From: Psychrobacillus vulpis
GTDB lineage: Bacteria > Bacillota > Bacilli > Bacillales_A > Planococcaceae
Length of the DNA: 47,644 nucleotides
NCBI RefSeq assembly: GCF_006861825.1
Contig: NZ_VDGI01000024.1
Coordinates: forward strand, 1-47,644
Direction of reading: 5' to 3'
In this document: piece by piece, positions 42,292 to 47,644 of the stretch
How the letters are laid out: every line of letters starts with the position of its first letter
Position numbering within the stretch: position 1 is the first letter of the stretch
The notes under the pieces: model-generated
What the model saw: the letters and a program-made list of their open reading frames with translations, nothing else
What the model was told of the DNA's origin: nothing
Databases searched by the model: none
Program-made: the position numbers and the translations under genes

Positions 42292-42477
42292 TTGGGCAAT
42301 ATCAAATGGATTTTTGTTCTATTTTCTATCGCTGCCATCCTATCAATGGCATTTATCGGAATTGCAGTTGCGCTAAGAAGTATTCCCTTTATTATAATAA
42401 GCATTGTCTTACTTTGCATCGTCATGGGATACGGCTTTAAAACAAAGAAAAAAATGCGAGACCAAGGTTTATTATAA
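42292..42477 (+). CDS. ylaF: YlaF family small membrane protein (DUF5325)
   Basis: A 61-aa protein with two membrane helices (about 4-25 and 27-46) and a basic C-terminal tail (KTKKKMRDQ). Size, topology and position beside typA fit YlaF. Function unknown. The TTG at 42292 has TGGAGGT seven bases upstream. Divergent from typA. Confidence 0.75.
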   Translation: MGNIKWIFVLFSIAAILSMAFIGIAVALRSIPFIIISIVLLCIVMGYGFKTKKKMRDQGLL

Positions 42478-42482
42478 TAAGT

Positions 42483-42516
42483 AATCAGCAAGAGATTTGT
42501 CTTGCTGATTTTTTAT
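42483..42516. terminator. Terminator between ylaF and the inositol monophosphatase gene
   Basis: AATCAGCAAGA and TCTTGCTGATT form an 11-bp stem with TTTTTT on the plus strand. It starts six bases past ylaF and probably also serves the converging gene. Confidence 0.85.
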
Positions 42517-43304
42517 TTTAAACGAATATAGTTCGTTATTAATTCCTTATGTAAACCTGGTTTAGATATGATAAAAGTATTTTGTTGCAATAAATTAATA
42601 GGCTCATTCGAAAGATTTGTTACAATTGCCCCTACTTCTTTTGCAATCACCATACCTCCTGCAATATCCCATGGAGACAATCGCATGGATATATATGCAT
42701 CTAGTTTTCCTGTTACAACATACGATATCTCAATTGCTGCAGATCCATAAGATCTTGTCCCTCTTACTGTTTGTAAAAGTTTACCCATACCTTCATGCTC
42801 GATGTATTTATTTGGTACTACCCAACTTGCATTAATACCAATGATAGATTGCTCTACTATTGCTTGTTTTACCTCTGGGATACGAATATCATTAAAAAAT
42901 GCTCCTTCTCCTAGTGATGCAGATATTAAATCATCGTCCATTACATTATATATATACCCAAGTATCCCGACTCCATCTTTGTATATACCTAAAGATATTG
43001 CAAAGTTCTTTTTTTGGTGGATAAAATTCATCGTGCCATCGATTGGATCAAGCATCCAAACAAAACCTTTTAAATCTTGTAGTGAATCTCCAAACCCTTC
43101 TTCACCAAAAATACGATGATCAGGAAAATCTTGTTTAATATGACGGATAAAAAACTGTTCCGTTTCTTTATCAATATTTGTTACTAGATCATTCGCTTCT
43201 GACTTACTTTCAATAATCAACTCCGTCGCAAAGGAGGATTTAATTCTTCTAGCAGCTTCCTTTATTAAAGATTTTGCATATTTGTCAAGCTTATGTATGT
43301 TCAC
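42513..43304 (-). CDS. Inositol monophosphatase family protein (YktC-like)
   Basis: Mg-dependent sugar/inositol-phosphate phosphatase fold, 263 aa. Metal and catalytic motifs: FGEEGFG (about 66-72), MLDPIDGTMNFIHQ (about 84-97) and SPWDIAGGMVIAKEVGA (about 211-227). Substrate (inositol phosphate, NADP or other) cannot be told. GTG at 43304 was chosen on the position of AAAGGATG; an ATG three codons earlier lies in that site. Same neighbourhood as B. subtilis yktC. Confidence 0.9.
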   Translation of the reverse strand: MNIHKLDKYAKSLIKEAARRIKSSFATELIIESKSEANDLVTNIDKETEQFFIRHIKQDFPDHRIFGEEGFGDSLQDLKGFVWMLDPIDGTMNFIHQKKNFAISLGIYKDGVGILGYIYNVMDDDLISASLGEGAFFNDIRIPEVKQAIVEQSIIGINASWVVPNKYIEHEGMGKLLQTVRGTRSYGSAAIEISYVVTGKLDAYISMRLSPWDIAGGMVIAKEVGAIVTNLSNEPINLLQQNTFIISKPGLHKELITNYIRLK

Positions 43305-43342
43305 CACAACCATCCTTTCTTACCACTGTCTTCTTAGTATAA

Positions 43343-43380
43343 AGAAAAAAACACCCGCTGTCTTTCCATTAGCAGGTGTT
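43343..43380 (-). terminator. Terminator after the 65-aa gene
   Basis: AACACCTGCT and AGCGGGTGTT arms with TTTTTTTC on the minus strand. Confidence 0.85.
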
Positions 43381-43407
43381 CTCTAAATGAGAGTAAAATA
43401 GTATCCT

Positions 43408-43605
43408 TCAGTTGAGTGCATTAAGTCCCTCCAACTGCTGATAAATTTCTTTTAACCTTTCCTTCGTATCATTTATTAACTTTTCATCTTGACTATTCAT
43501 CGCGTCGAAAAGTGTAGCTAGTTCATAATCCAACTCTAATTTTAATGTTTGAATTATTCCCTTTTCAATATCGTTTTTTCGAATAATGTGAACAACCTGT
43601 CTCAT
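43408..43605 (-). CDS. Small unrecognised helical protein between yktB and the phosphatase gene
   Basis: A 65-aa protein (MRQVVHIIRKNDIEKGIIQTL...), strongly helical and charged, with heptad-like Leu/Ile spacing over residues 15-62. No signal peptide, membrane helix or Cys. The ATG at 43605 has AGAAGGGGTG upstream; the longer frame would start inside the neighbouring promoter region. The position suggests B. subtilis YkzI, but I could not confirm that. Confidence 0.65.
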   Translation of the reverse strand: MRQVVHIIRKNDIEKGIIQTLKLELDYELATLFDAMNSQDEKLINDTKERLKEIYQQLEGLNALN

Positions 43606-43761
43606 CACTGACACCCCTTCTCTTTTAAATAAATGTAATTTTCTGAACATTTTTAATAATTTATGCCGAAAATAATTTATTGTCAACTTTAAAATCCTAC
43701 TTACAAGATTTTTACCCATATTTACTATAAAATAAACATACAAAGTGAAAGGAGTTTATAA

Positions 43762-44385
43762 ATGAATAAAACTTTTTGGGAAGACAAAGATTTTAATGTT
43801 TTTCAAATAGATGGATTAGAAAATAGAATGGATGCATTAATTGCAAATGTACGTCCAAAGTTCGAGGATTTAGGAAATCATTTCTCGCTATATTTTTCTA
43901 GTGTTCTAGGGAACGAATATTTTCCACATGTAGCAAAACACGCAAGACGCTCTGTTAATCCTCCTAAGGATAGCTGGGTAGCCTTTGCTCCCTATAAAAG
44001 AGGCTATAAAGCATTGCCGCATTTCCAAATCGGCCTATGGGGTAGCCATCTATTTATCATTGTTGCAGTCATCTACGAGGCTCCTGACAAGGTTCCTATC
44101 GCAGAACGATTAATAAAGAAAAAAACAGTGTTCAACAAACTTCCTAATGATTTTATCATTTCAGGGGATCATATGAAGCAGGACGCAACTTCCATTAAAG
44201 ATGCGAAGAAAGAGATACTTGTGCAATTATTAACTCGTCTTCGTGATGTTAAAAAGGGAGAATTTCTTGTAGGTAGACATATATCTAGAGAAGATGCAGT
44301 TAAACTTTCAGAAGATCAGTTTTTACAACTTGTAGAAGAAACCTTCGAACAGTTAATTCCGATCTATAAAGTTATGATAAATTAG
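43762..44385 (+). CDS. yktB: YktB family protein (UPF0637/DUF1054)
   Basis: A 207-aa cytoplasmic protein of unknown function. The conserved opening FWEDKDFNVFQIDGLENRMDALIANVRPKF, the HARRSVNPPKDSWVAFAPYKRGYKALPHFQIGLW stretch (about 58-91) and the FLVGRHI motif near 175 are diagnostic. The ATG at 43762 has GAAAGGAG upstream. Divergent from the 65-aa gene and convergent with yktA. Confidence 0.9.
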   Translation: MNKTFWEDKDFNVFQIDGLENRMDALIANVRPKFEDLGNHFSLYFSSVLGNEYFPHVAKHARRSVNPPKDSWVAFAPYKRGYKALPHFQIGLWGSHLFIIVAVIYEAPDKVPIAERLIKKKTVFNKLPNDFIISGDHMKQDATSIKDAKKEILVQLLTRLRDVKKGEFLVGRHISREDAVKLSEDQFLQLVEETFEQLIPIYKVMIN

Positions 44386-44419
44386 GAAAGTCTAACTTAA
44401 TCAGCGACTGTCTATTAAA

Positions 44420-44474
44420 TGATAAAATACCTCCAATAGCTGCATCATAGACAAGCTATCGGAGGTATTTATCA
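44420..44474. terminator. Bidirectional hairpin between yktB and yktA
   Basis: TGATAAAATACCTCC-AATAGCT pairs with AGCTAT-CGGAGGTATTTATCA. The outer stem takes in the yktA stop codon (44472-44474), so the yktA coding end is part of the structure. Confidence 0.7.
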
Positions 44475-44741
44475 TGCTTTTATCAATACCCCATCTTCTT
44501 TTTCTTTCATTTGTTTGATGACAGGATAACTTGCATAGCCGCTTTCTTTTTCAAATTCACGAAAATATGTTTTTTCCTCTGCTATTGATGGTACGATTTC
44601 TTTAAAGCGTCTATATTTTTTCATTAATTCTTCTCGCTTCACTCCTTTTTCATAAGCTTTTTCAATAGCTTCAAAAAATTGCACGACATCTACTATTTCA
44701 TTTGTTGACCAATCAATGGAGAATGGGTATGTATATTCCAT
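44472..44741 (-). CDS. yktA: YktA family protein (UPF0223)
   Basis: An 89-aa soluble helical protein of unknown function. [30 protein letters not shown] and [34 protein letters not shown] are hallmarks. It lies 15 bases downstream of the nitronate monooxygenase-like gene and may be co-transcribed. Confidence 0.9.
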   Translation of the reverse strand: MEYTYPFSIDWSTNEIVDVVQFFEAIEKAYEKGVKREELMKKYRRFKEIVPSIAEEKTYFREFEKESGYASYPVIKQMKEKEDGVLIKA

Positions 44742-44756
44742 TTCTCAGACCTCCTA

Positions 44757-45713
44757 TTATTTCCATTTTTTTCTTACTTCCATAGCTTCACTAACCATTC
44801 GTTGGATTAACTCTTCCACAGAAGGTTCATCTTTTATTAAACCGACCCCTTGACCGGCCCAGCCAAAACCTTTTTCAATATTTCCCTCATAGATAAATTG
44901 CTTATTTGCCTCTCCGCTAACATAATCCTTTAAAGCATCATATGTCGGATTAGCTTTTTCAATACTTAGTATTGTTTCTGTCCAATCATTTTTGATAGCT
45001 CTTGCAGGTGCTCCGATTGAACGCTTAATAACCGTAGTATTTGTTTCTTCACTTGCAATTAATACATTTTTATAAGCTGTTGAAGCGTGCACACATTCCT
45101 TTGTTGCGATGAATCGTGTCCCCATTTCAATTCCTTCCGCTCCAAGAGCGTGAGCAGCCATCCAGCCCCTGCCATCAGCAATTCCTCCCGAAGCAATTAC
45201 AGGAATAGAAACAGCGTCAACTACTTGTGGTATTAAAACCATAGTACCAACATCATCTCTGCCAAGATGACCTCCTCCTTCTTGCCCAACAACCATTACA
45301 GCATCGGCACCGAGTTGCTCCGCTTTTAGTGCTTGTCGCTTAGCTGCTACTAAAACTAATTTTTTTATTTTTGTATTTTCCAGCTTTTTTAGAATAGGTG
45401 CAGGATTTCCTCCAGTCATTGTAATTACAGGTACATTTTCATCAATCGCAACTTGTAACATATGTTCATATGGTCTTCCTGTTTGGCCTATAGCAAAGTT
45501 TACCCCAAATGGTTTTTCCGTAAGTATTTTAACTTTACGTATTTCCGCACGTAATTCTTCAGGAGTTTTTAAGCTCATTGCAGTTACTTGACCAAGTCCC
45601 CCAGCATTTGAAACAGCAGAGCATAAGTCGGAATAAGCCAAATAAGCCAGCCCTCCTTGAATGATTGGATACTTAATATCCAATAAGTTCGTCACCCTTG
45701 TTTGAAAGCTCAT
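44757..45713 (-). CDS. Nitronate monooxygenase / 2-nitropropane dioxygenase-like FMN enzyme
   Basis: FMN-dependent TIM barrel, 318 aa. Seen: PIIQGGLAYLAYSDLCSAVSNAGGLGQV (about 16-43), FGVNFAIGQ (about 70-78), VGQEGGGHLGR (about 142-152), IPVIASGGIADGRGWMAAHALGAEGIEMGTRF (about 171-202) and FGWAGQGVG near 285. The fold also covers FabK enoyl-ACP reductases, so the substrate is not certain; nitronate detoxification is the default family call. The third of three consecutive ATGs (45713) best fits the GGAGGG spacing. Confidence 0.85.
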   Translation of the reverse strand: MSFQTRVTNLLDIKYPIIQGGLAYLAYSDLCSAVSNAGGLGQVTAMSLKTPEELRAEIRKVKILTEKPFGVNFAIGQTGRPYEHMLQVAIDENVPVITMTGGNPAPILKKLENTKIKKLVLVAAKRQALKAEQLGADAVMVVGQEGGGHLGRDDVGTMVLIPQVVDAVSIPVIASGGIADGRGWMAAHALGAEGIEMGTRFIATKECVHASTAYKNVLIASEETNTTVIKRSIGAPARAIKNDWTETILSIEKANPTYDALKDYVSGEANKQFIYEGNIEKGFGWAGQGVGLIKDEPSVEELIQRMVSEAMEVRKKWK

Positions 45714-45800
45714 CATCATCCCTCCAATTGCTTATAAGTTTATAAGAAATAACTCTTTGATTCAATTCACAATTATTTTTATAGTAATGCATCGGCTGAA

Positions 45801-45811
45801 GTGCTATAATT
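45801..45811 (+). promoter_or_regulatory. Extended -10 promoter element upstream of the speA-type gene
   Basis: TGCTATAAT (45803-45811) is an extended -10 with no good -35. The implied leader of about 75 bases contains a short GACG/CGTC hairpin near 45834-45850. Confidence 0.45.
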
Positions 45812-45893
45812 CTCTTGTTTTAAAAAAGTGAAAGACGTTTTTTTCGCGTCTGGAGCAAAACATAAAAAATTCTTACTAGAGGTGGTATGAGCG

Positions 45894-47363
45894 TTGTCAC
45901 AATTAGAAACTCCTTTGTTCGATGCCTTACTTAAGCATCGAAATCGTCATCCTATCCAGTTTCATATTCCTGGGCATAAAAAAGGGAAAGGGATGGACCC
46001 TGCATTTCGAGAGTTTGTTGGAGATAATGTACTTTCCATAGATTTGATCAATATAGCTCCTTTAGACGATTTACATTCACCTAAAGGTGCTATTAAAAAA
46101 GCACAACAATTAGCTGCAGAAGCATTTGGAGCGGACGAAACATTTTTCTCCGTCCAAGGTACAAGCGGTGCTATTATGACAATGATTCTTACTATTTGCG
46201 GGCCTGGAGACAAGTTACTAGTGCCACGAAATGTTCATAAATCTATTATGTCAGCAATCGTTTTTGCAGGAGCAATTCCAGTTTTTATTCATCCAGAGGT
46301 GGACAATGATTTAGGGATCTCTCACGGAATATCTGCGGAATCTGTTGAAAAAGCATTGAATGCGCATCCGGATGCAAAAGGATTACTCGTTATTAACCCT
46401 ACTTATTTTGGTTTTGCTGCTGATTTAAAAAAGATTGTAGATATTGCACATGGACGAGGTATACCAGTAGTTGTAGATGAAGCACATGGGGTACATATTC
46501 ATTTTCATTCTTCACTACCAATTTCAGCAATGGAAGCTGGTGCAGATATGGCTGCAACTTCAGTCCATAAACTTGGAGGATCGATGACACAAAGTTCTAT
46601 CTTAAATGTCAGAGAAGGTTTGGTTTCTGCTAAACGTGTTCAGTCAATTCTTTCTATGCTAACAACTACTTCTACTTCGTATCCCCTTCTTGCATCATTA
46701 GATACTGCAAGACGGCAGTTAGCGATTCACGGAGAAGATTTAATCAATGACGTAATTAGACTAGCCAAAGATACTCGAAAGAGAATTAATAATATACCGC
46801 ACTTACGATGTGCTGGAGAAGAAATTTTACAGACTTCTGCTACATTCGATATGGATCCAACAAAGCTATTAATCAGTGTAAAAGATCTAGGGATTACTGG
46901 TTATACCGCTGAGTCTTGGTTACGAGAAAACGCTAATATTGAAGTCGAGCTTTCTGATTTGTACAATATTCTTTGTTTATTTACAATTGGGGATACAAAA
47001 AAAGAGGCAAATATATTAGTGAATGCCCTCGTGAGAATGGTAGCTGCATTTGAATCAGATGCAGTAGTTGTAGAACCTTCAGTTAGTTTACCAGATATCC
47101 CTGGTCTTGCAATGTCCCCACGTGATGCCTTTTACGCTCAAACAGAATCCATTCCGCTTTTAGAGGCAAGTGGACGTATTTCTGCCGAGTTCGTGATGGT
47201 GTATCCACCTGGTATTCCTATTTTTATTCCCGGGGAAATAATTACCCAAGGGAATATTGATTATATACGTATGAATATTGAAGCGGGACTTCCCGTACAA
47301 GGACCAGAAGATGATACATTAGAAATGATTCATGTTATTAAAGAGCAAAAAGCTATCATTTAA
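45894..47363 (+). CDS. speA: PLP-dependent Arg/Lys/Orn decarboxylase (SpeA type)
   Basis: Fold-type I decarboxylase of 489 aa, matching B. subtilis arginine decarboxylase SpeA (about 490), which starts polyamine synthesis. Seen: QFHIPGHKKGKGMDP (about 22-36), SVQGTSGAIMTMIL (about 86-99), VVDEAHGVHIHFH (about 193-205), the PLP-lysine motif ATSVHKLGGSMTQ (about 221-233) and C-terminal YPPGIPIFIPGE. Arginine versus lysine specificity cannot be fixed by eye. The TTG at 45894 lies eight bases after GAGGTGG. An out-of-frame ATG seven bases upstream opens a 16-codon frame that stops at once. Confidence 0.9.
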   Translation: MSQLETPLFDALLKHRNRHPIQFHIPGHKKGKGMDPAFREFVGDNVLSIDLINIAPLDDLHSPKGAIKKAQQLAAEAFGADETFFSVQGTSGAIMTMILTICGPGDKLLVPRNVHKSIMSAIVFAGAIPVFIHPEVDNDLGISHGISAESVEKALNAHPDAKGLLVINPTYFGFAADLKKIVDIAHGRGIPVVVDEAHGVHIHFHSSLPISAMEAGADMAATSVHKLGGSMTQSSILNVREGLVSAKRVQSILSMLTTTSTSYPLLASLDTARRQLAIHGEDLINDVIRLAKDTRKRINNIPHLRCAGEEILQTSATFDMDPTKLLISVKDLGITGYTAESWLRENANIEVELSDLYNILCLFTIGDTKKEANILVNALVRMVAAFESDAVVVEPSVSLPDIPGLAMSPRDAFYAQTESIPLLEASGRISAEFVMVYPPGIPIFIPGEIITQGNIDYIRMNIEAGLPVQGPEDDTLEMIHVIKEQKAII

Positions 47364-47368
47364 AAAAG

Positions 47369-47443
47369 AGAAGTGAACTAATCACCTCTCTTCTGACTGT
47401 AGACAAACTCAAGTAATTTTTGAGTTTGCTTACAGTCTTTTTT
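47369..47443 (+). terminator. Double terminator after the speA-type gene
   Basis: The first hairpin is AGAGAAGTGA/TCACCTCTCT (47368-47391). It is followed by a member of the repeated family, GACTGTAGACAAACTCAA with TTGAGTTTGCTTACAGTC (47395-47437) and TTTTTT. Confidence 0.85.
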
Positions 47444-47489
47444 CTTTTAAAATTAAAAAAGAATGTGTTTTCCATTATCCCAATAAAAA

Positions 47490-47644
47490 AGAAAATCGTT
47501 GAAACGGCTCCCTTTCCGGAGGCCACTGAAAAAGTCCATATAGTTTCACTTTTAATGTAGTTCCCCCGTAGTTTTCCGAAGCTTACCGCTCGCTTTCCAC
47601 GGGCGAAGAATTTAGCCTCCTCGTCGCAAGCTCCTGTGGGGTCT
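47490..47644. repeat. GC-rich mosaic repeat running off the right edge (island 6)
   Basis: GAAAATCGTTGAAACGGCTC (47491-47510) is shared with island 5. It is followed by GGCCACTGAAAAAGTCC (47521-47537) and a GC-rich block with CGCTTTCCACGGGCG and GCCTCCTCG. The unit is cut by the window end. Confidence 0.75.

Noticed and set aside
43716-43744. Sigma-E-like sequence CCATATT-14-CATACAAA upstream of yktB
   Set aside because: A good consensus match, but the implied transcript would start inside the yktB ribosome-binding site, leaving almost no leader. Probably chance in AT-rich DNA.

Overview
The window is a 47.6 kb, AT-rich chromosomal segment of an endospore-forming member of the Bacillales. 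Gene order is largely colinear with the Bacillus subtilis yllA/bshC - ylb - cta - pycA - ftsW - yla - ykt - speA region. Low GC, many TTG starts, GC-rich intergenic repeats and sporulation genes (ylbJ, ytvI, a gerR/rsfA-type regulator) fit Planococcaceae/Caryophanaceae (Psychrobacillus, Lysinibacillus or Sporosarcina-like). No tRNA, rRNA, CRISPR array, prophage or intact transposase was seen.

Left to right. 0.2-3.1 kb: bacillithiol synthase bshC, a DUF3397 membrane protein and ketopantoate reductase panE (all minus). 3.7-7.1 kb: a three-subunit biotin-dependent acyl-CoA carboxylase operon with a perfect CcpA (cre) site over its promoter and a terminator-like hairpin in its leader. 7.2-12.8 kb: gerR-like regulator, enoyl-CoA hydratase, rpmF, yceD/ylbN, tmcAL, the YlbL protease and ylbJ. 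13.7-23.2 kb: coaD, rsmD, an unrecognised 472-aa membrane-anchored protein, ylbG, a GDPD, ylbF/ricF, a hot-dog thioesterase, a divergent murE / ACT-less aspartokinase pair, ylbC and a yugN-like gene. 23.3-32.6 kb: ytvI, then caa3 oxidase biogenesis (ctaM, ctaG, ctaFEDC, ctaB, divergent ctaA). 33.7-38.3 kb: pycA with ftsW. 38.5-47.4 kb: ylaN, an unknown gene plus ylaI, ylaH, typA, ylaF, an inositol monophosphatase, yktB, yktA, a nitronate monooxygenase-like gene and a speA-type decarboxylase.

Most intriguing is 19.3-21.6 kb. A MurE-type ligase lies away from the usual cell-division cluster, keeps the meso-DAP signature DNPR, and is divergently paired with an aspartokinase that lacks ACT regulatory domains. 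Both have sigma-K/sigma-E-like promoter sequences in the 108 bp between them. In relatives whose growing wall contains Lys or Orn but whose spore cortex contains meso-DAP, this would suit a sporulation-specific cortex-precursor module. That role is inferred.

The second notable pattern is a modular family of GC-rich intergenic repeats. They fill five large gaps, four of them between convergent genes, with a further copy at the right edge. Many are delimited by a CACTGAAAA junction motif, and one stretch contains a ~206-bp tandem duplication. A recurring terminator hairpin (AGACTGTAGRCAAACTC type) occurs four times. Start positions were chosen from ribosome-binding-site spacing, so several proteins are shorter than the longest reading frame.
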